Assembly: GCA_963793825.1 (NCBI GenBank)
Contig: CAWCBE010000002.1
Location: forward strand, 372,001-436,000
DNA length: 64,000 bases
From: RYN-230 sp963793825
GTDB taxonomy: Bacteria > Actinomycetota > Actinomycetes > Streptosporangiales > Streptosporangiaceae
Reading direction: 5' to 3'
Shown: piece by piece, positions 26,193 to 35,206 of the stretch
Position numbering within the stretch: position 1 is the first letter of the stretch
Layout of the letters: each line of letters begins with the position of its first letter
Made by a program: the position numbers and the translations under genes
Notes under the pieces: model-generated
Told to the model about the DNA's origin: nothing
The model's database searches: none
What the model saw: only the letters and a program-made list of their open reading frames with translations

Positions 26193-27965
26193 ATGAGGAG
26201 ACGCAGGACCATGGGGCTGGCCGCGCTGGGCGCGACCGCCGCGCTGGCGCTGGCCGCCTGCAGCGGCGGCAGCACGGGCAGCAGCAGCAGTGGTGGCGGG
26301 AGCTCATCGTCCGCCGGCTTCAACGCGGCCGTGACCAGCGTGGTCAACCCATCCACGCACACCGGCGGGACCATCAACTTCGGCAACAGCAGCACGCCGG
26401 ACTCGACCGACCCGGGCAACACGTACTACGCCTACATGTGGAACTTCGTCCGGCTGTACACCATGCCGCTGATGACCTACAAGTCCTGCCCCGGCTCGTG
26501 CGGCCTGCAGGTCGTCCCGGACCTGGCCACCGGCCCCGGCGTCATCGGTGACAACGGGCTGACCTGGACCTACCACCTCCAGCCGGGCGTGAAATTCGAG
26601 GATGGGACGACGGTCACCTCGGCGGACGTCAAGTACGCCGTCGAGCGCACCTACGACCGGGCGCTGTACCCGCTCGGGCCCGCGTACTTCCCGGGGCTGC
26701 TGGCGCCGCAGAGCCCGGCCTACCCCGGCCCGTACAAGGACCGGTCCAAGAACCTGATGGGCCTGAAGGCAGTCCAGACGCCCAACCCGACCACGATCGT
26801 GTTCCATCTCGCGAAGCCGTTCGCGGACTTCAACTACGTGGTGGCCATCCCGCAGACGGCCCCGGTGCCGCCGGCCAAGGACACCGGCGCCAACTACCAG
26901 CTGCACCCGTGGTCCACCGGCCCGTACAAGTTCCAGAGCTACCAGCTCAACAAGCAGCTGACGCTGGTGCCGAACACCTACTGGAAGGCGTCGACCGACC
27001 CGAACGCCAAGCAGCTGGCCAGCAAGATCACCATGACGATGAACATGAACGCGAACGACATCGACAACCGGCTCCTGGCCGGTGACCTGCAGGTCAACGC
27101 GGCCGGTACCGGCGTGCAGGCGGCGGCCCGGGCCCATATCCTCACCACGCCGTCGCTCAAGGCCTCGTCCGACAACCCGATCAGCGGGTTCCTTTGGTTC
27201 GCGGCCCTGAACACCACGGTGGCGCCGCTGAACAACCTGCACTGCCGGATAGCGGTCGAGTACGCGGCCAACAAGACCAACTACCAGGACGCCTACGGCG
27301 GCCCGGTGGCCGGCGGGGCGATCGCCAGCACGGTGGCGCCGCCGAACGTGATCGGCCAGAAGAGCTTCGACCTGTACGAGGCCACCACCAAGCCGAACGG
27401 TGACCTGACCAAGGCCAAGGAGGAGCTCAAGGCCTGCGGGCAGCCGAACGGGTTCACCACCGGGATCACCTACCGCAGCGACCGTCCCAAGGAAGTCGCA
27501 GCCGCCCAGGCGCTGCAGGCCTCCCTGGCCCAGGTCGGGATCAAGACCTCGCTGCACGGCTTCCCGACCGGCACCTACGACAGCAACTTCGCGGGCGTGC
27601 CCAAGTACGAGGCCCAGCACGACATCGGGATCTCGTTCTACGGCTGGGCGCCGGACTGGCCGGACGGCTACGGCTTCTTCTACTACATCGCGGACGGCGC
27701 GGGCATCAGCCCGGCGGGCAACACGAACCTGTCCCAGCTCAACGATCCGGCCGTGAACAGCCTGATCGCCAAGATGGCCGCCACCAACGATGCCGCCACC
27801 CGGAACTCCTACACCAGCCAGATCGACATGCAGGTCATGAAGGACGCGGCCATCCTGCCCGGGGTGTACGCGAAGTCCCTGCTCTACCGGAGCCCGTCGC
27901 TGACCAACGTCTATGTCCAGCCCTACTACGGCATGTACAACTACGCCGTGCTGGGCGTCAAGTAG
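26193..27965 (+). CDS. Peptide ABC importer substrate-binding lipoprotein (SBP family 5)
   Basis: This 590-residue extracytoplasmic binding protein has a signal peptide with RRRRTMGLAALG and the lipobox LALAAC, predicting lipid anchoring at about Cys28, followed by a Ser/Gly-rich tether. The SBP_bac_5 body includes LTWTYHLQPGVKFEDGTTVTSADVKYAVER and later GWAPDWPDGYGFF. I chose ATG 26193 after an AGGAGG site instead of upstream codons, because it gives a proper signal peptide. It lies between the two permease genes, and a strong hairpin follows it. Relatives bind di- and oligopeptides. Confidence 0.93.
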   Translation: MRRRRTMGLAALGATAALALAACSGGSTGSSSSGGGSSSSAGFNAAVTSVVNPSTHTGGTINFGNSSTPDSTDPGNTYYAYMWNFVRLYTMPLMTYKSCPGSCGLQVVPDLATGPGVIGDNGLTWTYHLQPGVKFEDGTTVTSADVKYAVERTYDRALYPLGPAYFPGLLAPQSPAYPGPYKDRSKNLMGLKAVQTPNPTTIVFHLAKPFADFNYVVAIPQTAPVPPAKDTGANYQLHPWSTGPYKFQSYQLNKQLTLVPNTYWKASTDPNAKQLASKITMTMNMNANDIDNRLLAGDLQVNAAGTGVQAAARAHILTTPSLKASSDNPISGFLWFAALNTTVAPLNNLHCRIAVEYAANKTNYQDAYGGPVAGGAIASTVAPPNVIGQKSFDLYEATTKPNGDLTKAKEELKACGQPNGFTTGITYRSDRPKEVAAAQALQASLAQVGIKTSLHGFPTGTYDSNFAGVPKYEAQHDIGISFYGWAPDWPDGYGFFYYIADGAGISPAGNTNLSQLNDPAVNSLIAKMAATNDAATRNSYTSQIDMQVMKDAAILPGVYAKSLLYRSPSLTNVYVQPYYGMYNYAVLGVK

Positions 27966-27984
27966 CCGGCAGAAAGTGAGGATG

Positions 27985-28020
27985 CTGGTGCCTGGCCGGG
28001 GGAGCCCGGCCGGGCACCAG
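27985..28020 (+). other. Intercistronic 16-bp hairpin
   Basis: CTGGTGCCTGGCCGGG pairs with CCCGGCCGGGCACCAG around a GGAGC loop, with one G-U pair. It lies between the binding-protein stop (27965) and the downstream permease GTG (28032) and has no U-tract. Such structures often stabilise the upstream message, so the binding protein is made in excess over the membrane components. Confidence 0.7.
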
Positions 28021-28031
28021 CGCCGCGCACC

Positions 28032-29039
28032 GTGATCACATTCATCATCCGGCGGCTGATCGCCACCGTGTTCCTGCTGATCGTGGTCAGCATGATCACG
28101 TTCGCGATCTTCTTCCTGATCCCGCGGCTGGCCGGGCAGAACGCCTACCAGCTGGCCACCGAATACGTGGGCCGTAACCCGACCCGGTCCGCCGTGCTCC
28201 AGATCGAGGCGAAGCTCGGCCTGGACAAGCCGCTCTACCTGCAGTACGGCCGGTTCCTGCGGGGAATCGTGTTCGGCGCGCACTACGACAGCGGTCCCTC
28301 CGTGACGTACTGCCCGCCGCCGTGCTTCGGCTACTCCTTCAAGACCCAGCAGCCGGTCTGGCCGCAGATGGTCAGCGACCTGCCGGTGACGATCTCGCTG
28401 GCCATCGGGGCGTCCGTGCTCTGGCTGGTCGGCGGGGTGTCCATCGGGGTTATCTCGGCCCTGCGCCGGGGCACCCTGTTCGACCGGTTCTCCATGGGCG
28501 TCGCGCTGGCCGGGGTGTCGCTGCCGATCTTCTTCACCGGGCTGATATCGCTCGAGCTGTTCAGCTACAAGTGGCCGATCTTCCCGAACGTCACGTTCGT
28601 GCCATTTACCCAGAACCCGCTGCTGTGGGCGCGCAACCTGGTGCTGCCCTGGGTCTGCCTGGCCTTCCTGTACGCCGCGCTCTACGCGCGGCTGACCCGG
28701 GCGGGCATGCTGGAGACGATGAGCGAGGACTACATCCGCACCGCCCGGGCCAAGGGGCTGCCCGAGCGGACCGTGATCTTCAAGCACGGGCTGCGCTCGG
28801 CGCTGACCCCGATCCTGACCATCTTCGGCATGGACCTGGGCCTGCTGCTGGGCGGCGCGATCATCACCGAGTACACGTTCTCGCTGCACGGCCTCGGCCT
28901 GTTCACCATCCTGGCCATCCAGAACCAGGACCTGCCGGAGATCCTGGGGGTGACCATGCTGGCCGCGTTCTTCATCGTCATCGCCAACCTGGTCGTCAAC
29001 GTGCTGTATGCCTTCGTCGACCCGAGGGTGAGGCACTGA
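28032..29039 (+). CDS. Peptide ABC importer permease (DppB/OppB type)
   Basis: This 335-residue membrane protein starts with ITFIIRRLIATVFLLIVVSMITF, the classical DppB N-terminal helix. It has about six helices and the coupling loop EDYIRTARAKGLPERTVIFKHGLRSALTPIL. The GTG start has only a weak ribosome-binding site, and the hairpin at 27985-28020 lies just upstream, so its translation may be lower than that of the binding protein. The stop shares one base with the ATG of the next gene (TGATG). Confidence 0.92.
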   Translation: MITFIIRRLIATVFLLIVVSMITFAIFFLIPRLAGQNAYQLATEYVGRNPTRSAVLQIEAKLGLDKPLYLQYGRFLRGIVFGAHYDSGPSVTYCPPPCFGYSFKTQQPVWPQMVSDLPVTISLAIGASVLWLVGGVSIGVISALRRGTLFDRFSMGVALAGVSLPIFFTGLISLELFSYKWPIFPNVTFVPFTQNPLLWARNLVLPWVCLAFLYAALYARLTRAGMLETMSEDYIRTARAKGLPERTVIFKHGLRSALTPILTIFGMDLGLLLGGAIITEYTFSLHGLGLFTILAIQNQDLPEILGVTMLAAFFIVIANLVVNVLYAFVDPRVRH

Positions 29040-30127
29040 TGGCGGAGCCCCTGCTCGACGTGCGGGACCTGCGCGTCCAGTTCCCCACCGACGACGGCCT
29101 GGTCAAGGCCGTGGACGGGCTCTCGTTCCGGCTGGAGAAGGGCCGGACGCTGGGCATCGTGGGCGAGTCCGGGTCGGGGAAGAGCGTCACCAGCCTGGCC
29201 ATCATGGGCCTGCACCACGGCAGCAACGCCCAGATCACCGGGCACATCGAGCTCGACGGCGAGGAACTGGTCGGGGCGCCCGCGGGCCGGGTCCGTGAAC
29301 TGCGCGGCAGCAAGATGGCGATGATCTTCCAGGACCCGCTGTCGTCGCTGCACCCGTACTACACCGTCGGCGCGCAGATCGCCGAGGCCTACCTGGTGCA
29401 CAACCAGGTCGGCAAGAAGGCGGCCCGGCAGCACGCCATCGACATGCTGGGCCGGGTCGGCATCCCGCAGCCGGCCACCCGGGTGGACGACTACCCGCAC
29501 CAGTTCTCCGGCGGGATGCGGCAGCGGGCCATGATCGCGATGGCGCTCAGCTGTGACCCGGAACTGCTCATCGCCGACGAGCCGACCACCGCGCTGGACG
29601 TGACGGTGCAGGCGCAGATCCTCGACCTCATCTGGGACCTGCAGCAGGAGTACCACTCGGCGGTCATCATCATCACCCACGACCTGGGCGTGGTGGCCGA
29701 GCTGTCCGACGACATCCTGGTCATGTACGCGGGCCGGATGGCGGAGTACGGCAGCGCCGAGGGCATCTTCGATGAGCCCGGCCACCCCTACACCTGGGGG
29801 CTGCTCGCGTCGATGCCGCGGATCGATGAGGCGCGGCTGGAGCGGCTGGTCCCGATCAAGGGCACCCCGCCCAGCCTGATCAACGTGCCGTCCGGCTGCC
29901 CGTTCCACCCCCGGTGCCGGTACGCGGACCAGACCGGGGGCCGCAGCCAGGAGGAAGTGCCTGCGCTGCGTGACATCGCGCCCGGCCACCGCGTGGCCTG
30001 CCACCTCACCGCCGACCAGCGCCGGACCATGCGGGCCGCGCTGCTGTCCGCGGACGCCAGCCGGGCGGCGGCCGGGGCGGCCGAGGCCGGGGCGGCCGCC
30101 TCGCCGATCACCGGAGGAGACGCGTGA
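29039..30127 (+). CDS. Peptide ABC importer ATP-binding protein (DppD/OppD type)
   Basis: This 362-residue ATPase has Walker A GESGSGKS (about 41-48), the Q-loop MIFQDPLSSLHP, signature FSGGMRQRAMIAMAL, Walker B LLIADEPTTALD and switch His THDLG. The C-terminal oligopeptide-transporter extension has the cysteine cluster CPFHPRCRYA, which in DppD relatives can ligate an iron-sulfur cluster. The start overlaps the permease stop by one base and its own stop overlaps the next GTG (GTGA), so all importer components are coupled. Confidence 0.94.
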   Translation: MAEPLLDVRDLRVQFPTDDGLVKAVDGLSFRLEKGRTLGIVGESGSGKSVTSLAIMGLHHGSNAQITGHIELDGEELVGAPAGRVRELRGSKMAMIFQDPLSSLHPYYTVGAQIAEAYLVHNQVGKKAARQHAIDMLGRVGIPQPATRVDDYPHQFSGGMRQRAMIAMALSCDPELLIADEPTTALDVTVQAQILDLIWDLQQEYHSAVIIITHDLGVVAELSDDILVMYAGRMAEYGSAEGIFDEPGHPYTWGLLASMPRIDEARLERLVPIKGTPPSLINVPSGCPFHPRCRYADQTGGRSQEEVPALRDIAPGHRVACHLTADQRRTMRAALLSADASRAAAGAAEAGAAASPITGGDA

Positions 30128-31176
30128 GCACCCCCGCCGAGGCCGCCGGGCCGGCCGTATCCGAGGTGCCGGGCGCCGACGGCGCACTGCTCCAGGTCAC
30201 CGGGCTGACCAAGCACTTCCCGGTGACCCGGGGCATCATCATCCGGCAGCGGGTCGGCGCGGTGCAGGCGGTCGACCAGGTCGATTTCTCGGTACCCGCC
30301 GGGCAGACGCTCGGCGTGGTCGGCGAGTCCGGCTGCGGCAAGACCACCACCGGGCGGCTGCTCACCCGGCTGCTGGAGCCCACGGCGGGCCGGATCGTGT
30401 TCGACGGGCACGACATCACCCACCTGTCGATGGGCAAGATGCGGCCGCTCCGCCGCGACATCCAGATGATCTTCCAGGATCCATACTCGTCGCTCAACCC
30501 GCGGCACACCGTCGGCGGCATCGTCGGCGCGCCGCTCCGGCTGCAGAAGGTCAAGACGGAACGGGGCGTGAAGGCCGAGGTCCAGGAGCTGCTGGAACTG
30601 GTCGGGCTGAACCCGGAGCACTACAACCGCTACCCGCACGAGTTCTCCGGCGGGCAGCGGCAGCGCATCGGCATCGCCCGCACCCTCGCGCTGCGGCCCA
30701 AGCTGATCGTCGCGGACGAGCCGGTCTCCGCGCTGGACGTGTCGATCCAGGCCCAGGTGGTCAACCTGCTGGAAGACCTGCAGAGCGAGCTGGGCCTGAC
30801 CTACGTGGTGATCGCGCACGACCTGTCGGTGGTCCGGCACATCAGCGACCAGGTCGCCGTCATGTACCTGGGGAAGATCGTCGAACTGGCCGGCCGGGAC
30901 CAGCTCTATGCCCAGCCCCGGCACCCCTACACAGTGGCGCTGATGTCCGCGGTGCCGGTGCCGTCGCCGGTGCGCAGCGAGGGGCTGCGGCAGCGCCGGG
31001 AACGGATCCGGCTGACCGGGGACGTGCCCAGCCCGCTCAACCCGCCGCCTGCCTGCCGGTTCCACACCCGGTGCTGGAAGGCGCAGGAGGTGTGCCGCAC
31101 CCAGGAGCCGCCACTGACCGAGCTGGCCCCCGGCCACCAGGTCGCCTGTCACTTCCCGGAGAACGCTCCCGGCTGA
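30124..31176 (+). CDS. Peptide ABC importer ATP-binding protein (DppF/OppF type)
   Basis: This 350-residue second ATPase of the importer has Walker A GESGCGKT, MIFQDPYSSLNPRHTV, signature FSGGQRQRIGIARTLAL, Walker B LIVADEPVSALD, switch His AHDLS and a C-terminal cysteine cluster, CRFHTRCWKAQEVC. It carries the GVVG and RIVFDGHDI patterns that distinguish OppF/DppF from OppD/DppD. GTG start at 30124 within a GTGA overlap. It is the last gene of the operon. Confidence 0.94.
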   Translation: MSTPAEAAGPAVSEVPGADGALLQVTGLTKHFPVTRGIIIRQRVGAVQAVDQVDFSVPAGQTLGVVGESGCGKTTTGRLLTRLLEPTAGRIVFDGHDITHLSMGKMRPLRRDIQMIFQDPYSSLNPRHTVGGIVGAPLRLQKVKTERGVKAEVQELLELVGLNPEHYNRYPHEFSGGQRQRIGIARTLALRPKLIVADEPVSALDVSIQAQVVNLLEDLQSELGLTYVVIAHDLSVVRHISDQVAVMYLGKIVELAGRDQLYAQPRHPYTVALMSAVPVPSPVRSEGLRQRRERIRLTGDVPSPLNPPPACRFHTRCWKAQEVCRTQEPPLTELAPGHQVACHFPENAPG

Positions 31177-31245
31177 GTCCGGCCGCCCGGGGCACTCCCG
31201 GAGATGTGCGACGATGGGGGAGAGACGCTGCCGAGGGGAGCGGCC

Positions 31246-31735
31246 ATGACCTACAACGAGTTCCCATGGCTACCGTTGTGCGGCGGGCTGACCCTGCTTG
31301 GCCTGATCGCCAGCTGGCTGATCTGGCGCCGCCGCGGCACGGCCGCCGGGCTGCGCGCCGTGGCCTGGTCGCTGATACCGCTGGCCGCCTACCTGACTAA
31401 GGCCGTCCGGATGCTGTGGCAGATCGGCTCGGCCATCGCCAGCTTCGCTTCCGCCCTCGTGCTGTCCCCTCAGGTCTGGGCGGGCGTGGGGGTGACCGCG
31501 CTGATCGTCGTGCTGTTCGTGGTCTCGGGCACCATGCGGCGCGGCCGGGGCCGCAAGGCCGGCCCGGCCGCGGCCGGGCCAGGCCGGGCCGGGGCCAAGG
31601 GCACGAGCCAGCGGGCCCCGGGCCAGCCGGCCGCCCCGCCGCCCGGGAAGGCGCTCAAGCCGGCCAAGGGCAAGGCGGCCACCCCGGCCGATGACGACTT
31701 CGGCGAGGTCGCCGACATCCTCAAGCGGCACGGCA

Positions 31736-31743
<8 letters not shown>
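31246..31743 (+). CDS. Small membrane protein of unknown function
   Basis: This 165-residue protein has three predicted membrane segments (about 8-24, 36-60 and 78-96, including VGVTALIVVLFVVSG). A basic Ala/Pro/Lys/Gly-rich cytoplasmic tail ends in a short conserved-looking helix, DDFGEVADILKRHGI. A GAGGGGAG ribosome-binding site lies 6 nt before ATG 31246. The 3' end overlaps the convergent RecB-like gene by 8 bp. I do not recognise a named family, though similar proteins with a terminal ILKRHGI-type motif occur in Actinobacteria. Confidence 0.78.
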
Positions 31744-32617
<874 letters not shown>

Positions 32618-32713
32618 GTCTGGGAGGCTAGGGCACGCATCCGACAGTTGCCCGGCTTTGCGGCCGGCTCGCGGCCGGCGCGCCGGGCGCCGCCACCGGG
32701 GTCGCGCAGCACG

Positions 32714-32719
32714 TAGCAT
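32714..32719 (+). promoter_or_regulatory. -10 box (TAGCAT) of leaderless S2P transcript
   Basis: TAGCAT is followed by 7 nt and the GTG at 32727; this spacing supports the GTG start. Confidence 0.5.
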
Positions 32720-32726
32720 CAACCTT

Positions 32727-33866
32727 GTGGCAGGCACACCGCCGGCGAAGAGTGCACCGCAGGGCCCGAACCCGGGAGTGCGGATCGCGCGCCCCTTCGG
32801 GATACCGGTCTATATCTCGCCGTACTGGTTCCTCATCGCCGGCGTGTTCGTCCTGCTGTACGCGAACAGCCCGGTGGTGGCGGCCTCCAGCGGGGTGCGC
32901 TACCTGGTGGCCGCCGCGTTCGTGGTGCTGCTGTACGTCTCGGTGCTGGTGCATGAGCTGAGCCATTCCCTGGTGGCCCGCGGGTTCGGGCTGCCGGTGC
33001 GCCGCATCCTGCTCTACCCGCTCGGCGGGTTCTCCGAGATCGAGCAGGAGCCGCCCACCCCGGCCCGCGAGTTCCTCGTCTCGGCGGCCGGCCCGCTGCT
33101 GTCGCTGGTACTGGCCGCGGTCGGCTACGGCATCCTGCTCACGATCTCGCTGCGCGGGCTGCCCGAGCTGCTGATCCAGCAACTGGTCTGGGCCAACCTG
33201 CTGGTCGGCCTGTTCAACCTGCTGCCCGGGCTGCCCCTGGATGGCGGCCGGATGCTGCGCGCCGGGGTGTGGAAGGTCACCCGCAGCCCGACCACGGGCA
33301 CCGTGGTGGCGGCCTGGGCGGGCCGGGTACTGGCCGTCGCCGTGCTGGTGGTCCCGCTGATCATGCTGACCAGGGCGGGCGGCCGGGTACAGATCTTCGA
33401 CGTGGTCTGGCTCGGGGTCATCGCCGCTTTCATGTGGACCGGGGCGACCCAGTCGCTGCGGGCCACCCGGGTCCGGGAGCGGCTGCCCCGGCTGCAGGCC
33501 AGGACGCTGGCCCGGCGCGCCATCGCCATCCCCGCGACGCTCCCGCTGGCGGAGGCAATCCGCCGGGCCGACGCGGCCGGGGCGCGGGCCCTGGTCGTGG
33601 TGGACCACGAGGACAAGCCGATCGCGATCGTGAACGAGACCGCGGTGATGGCGGTGCCGCCGCAACGGCGCCCGTGGGTGGACGCCGGGTCGCTGGCCCG
33701 GACCATCGACCCCGGCCTGGTGCTCCCGGCCGACCTGTCCGGGATGGCCCTGCTGGACGCGGTGCGCCGCACCCCGGCCACCGAGTACCTGCTGGTAGAA
33801 GCGTCTGGGCAGGTCTTCGGGGTGCTGGCGGCCAGTGATCTGGACCACGCCTTCGCGGGTGTCTGA
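32727..33866 (+). CDS. Site-2-type M50 metalloprotease with CBS pair
   Basis: This 379-residue integral membrane metalloprotease has the zinc motif VHELSHSLVARG in an early helix and the second ligand in NLLPGLPLDGGRML. It has about six membrane segments. The soluble C-terminal part (about 262-375, IPATLPLAEAIRRADAAGARALVVVD to VFGVLAASDLDHAF) is a CBS-domain pair, which often senses adenosine nucleotides. This is the SpoIVFB-like class of intramembrane proteases, not the PDZ-containing RseP class. The GTG start is supported by the leaderless promoter spacing. The substrate is unknown. Confidence 0.91.
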   Translation: MAGTPPAKSAPQGPNPGVRIARPFGIPVYISPYWFLIAGVFVLLYANSPVVAASSGVRYLVAAAFVVLLYVSVLVHELSHSLVARGFGLPVRRILLYPLGGFSEIEQEPPTPAREFLVSAAGPLLSLVLAAVGYGILLTISLRGLPELLIQQLVWANLLVGLFNLLPGLPLDGGRMLRAGVWKVTRSPTTGTVVAAWAGRVLAVAVLVVPLIMLTRAGGRVQIFDVVWLGVIAAFMWTGATQSLRATRVRERLPRLQARTLARRAIAIPATLPLAEAIRRADAAGARALVVVDHEDKPIAIVNETAVMAVPPQRRPWVDAGSLARTIDPGLVLPADLSGMALLDAVRRTPATEYLLVEASGQVFGVLAASDLDHAFAGV

Positions 33867-33875
33867 TGCCGTCAG

Positions 33876-34167
33876 CCCGGGGGGACGACCCCCCGGAACC
33901 CCCGGCCAGCCGCCGGCTCGGCCGGACACGCCTGCGGCGCGCTCTGCTGGCCCGGGGGGACGACCCCCCGGAACCCCCCGCCAGCCGCCGGCTCGGCCGG
34001 ACACGCCTGCGGCGCGCTCTGCTGGCCCGGGGGGACGACCCCCCGGAACCCCCCGCCAGCCGCCGGCTCGGCCGGACACGCCTGCGGCGCGCTCTGCTGG
34101 CCCGGGGGGACGACCCCCGGAACCCCCCGCCAGCCGCCGGCTCGGCCGGACACGCCTGCGGCGCGCC
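33876..34167. repeat. Tandem array: four copies of a 75-bp hairpin repeat
   Basis: Units begin at 33876, 33951, 34026 and 34101; the last lacks one C and diverges near 34167. Each unit has a perfect stem CCGGGGGG/CCCCCCGG around ACGA, a short GCCGGCTCGGCCGG hairpin, and CCAGC...GCTGG ends enclosing ACACGCCTGCGGCGCG. The array fills the 330-bp gap between the M50 protease and trmI. Open frames through it encode only Arg/Pro repeats and are not credible genes. The units resemble the single copies at convergent gene ends elsewhere in the window. Confidence 0.92.
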
Positions 34168-34183
34168 CGGCCTCGGCGGCGGC

Positions 34184-34189
34184 TACCCT
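34184..34189 (+). promoter_or_regulatory. -10 box (TACCCT) of leaderless trmI transcript
   Basis: TACCCT lies 7 nt before the GTG at 34197 and only 17 bp after the repeat array. Any -35 element would therefore fall at the edge of the last repeat copy. Confidence 0.5.
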
Positions 34190-34196
34190 GTCCGGC

Positions 34197-35117
34197 GTGA
34201 TCCGTCAGCGCCGTGGCCCGTTCGCCCCAGGAGACCTGGTCCAGCTCACCGACCCCAAGGGCCGCAAGCACCTGGTGCAGCTGGCCGAGGGCCGGACCTT
34301 CCACACCCACCGGGGCGGGGTCGCCCACGACGACCTGATCGGCCACCCGGAGGGCAGCGTGGTGCAGTCCTCGGGCGGCACCCCCTACGTGGCGCTGCGC
34401 CCGCTGTTGGCCGACTTCACGCTGTCCATGTCCCGGGGTGCGGCGGTGGTCTACCCGAAGGACGCGGCGCAGATCATCGCCCTGGCGGACGTGTTCCCCG
34501 GGGCCCGGGTGCTGGAGGCGGGCGCCGGGTCCGGCGCGCTGTCCTGCTGGCTGCTGCGCGCGGTCGGCACCGAGGGCCAGCTGGTCTCCTACGAGCGCCG
34601 GAAGGATTTCGCGGAGATCGCGGCCGCGAATGTGGAGCGATTTTTCGGCGCTCCCCATCCTGCCTGGGACCTGCGGGTAGGCGACCTGGCTGAGCTGCCG
34701 CTGGACCCCGCGGGGGAGCCCGGCGGGGAGCCTGGCGGGCCGGCGGTTAACGCAGGTGACGGACCAGCAGATAGTTTCGACAGGGTGGTACTGGACATGC
34801 TCGCGCCATGGGAGTTCGTTGCGGTGGCCGCGGCCGCGCTGATCGGCGGCGGCGTGCTGTGCTGCTACGTGGCCACGGTCACCCAGCTGTCCAGGGCCGT
34901 GGAGACGATCCGGGAGCACGGCGGCTTCGACGAGCCGGCCGCCTGGGAATCGATGGTCCGCGGCTGGCACGCCGACGGGCTGGCCGTGCGGCCCGAGCAC
35001 CGCATGGTCGGGCACACCGGATTTCTGATCACCGCCCGGCGGCTCGCGCCGGGCACTGTGGCACCACCACGCCAGCGCCGGCCGGCGAAGGCTTCCCGCG
35101 GGGAGCCTGATCAGTGA
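34197..35117 (+). CDS. trmI: tRNA (adenine-58-N1)-methyltransferase
   Basis: This 306-residue SAM-dependent enzyme makes m1A58 in the T-loop of tRNA. A small N-terminal beta domain (FAPGDLVQLTDPKGRKHLVQL) precedes the Rossmann domain with motif I VLEAGAGSGALSCWLL, the acidic motif II (SYERRKDFAEIAAANV) and the catalytic-site region VVLDMLAPWEF. The family segment YPKDAAQIIALADVFPG is conserved. In Actinobacteria this gene is the standard upstream neighbour of mpa/arc, as here. The GTG start is supported by the leaderless -10. Confidence 0.94.
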   Translation: MIRQRRGPFAPGDLVQLTDPKGRKHLVQLAEGRTFHTHRGGVAHDDLIGHPEGSVVQSSGGTPYVALRPLLADFTLSMSRGAAVVYPKDAAQIIALADVFPGARVLEAGAGSGALSCWLLRAVGTEGQLVSYERRKDFAEIAAANVERFFGAPHPAWDLRVGDLAELPLDPAGEPGGEPGGPAVNAGDGPADSFDRVVLDMLAPWEFVAVAAAALIGGGVLCCYVATVTQLSRAVETIREHGGFDEPAAWESMVRGWHADGLAVRPEHRMVGHTGFLITARRLAPGTVAPPRQRRPAKASRGEPDQ

Positions 35118-35165
35118 CAATGTCAGCGGCAGGCGGCACGAGGTTACGCCAGGGCCTCGGATAGG

Positions 35166-35171
35166 TAGGGT
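35166..35171 (+). promoter_or_regulatory. -10 box (TAGGGT) of mpa
   Basis: TAGGGT lies 35 nt upstream of the mpa GTG, giving a leader of about 29 nt that contains a G-rich ribosome-binding site (GGAAGGGGG). Confidence 0.45.
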
Positions 35172-35206
35172 CTAAGTGAAGTCTGCTCTCGGAAGGGGGT
35201 GGGGGC

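Noticed and set aside
33876..34167. CRISPR array
   Set aside because: The units abut with no unique spacers and no cas genes are present.
33835..34693. Arg/Pro-rich repetitive open frames through the 75-bp array on both strands
   Set aside because: They arise because the repeat period is a multiple of three in stop-poor GC-rich DNA, and they run into the trmI gene in the wrong frame.
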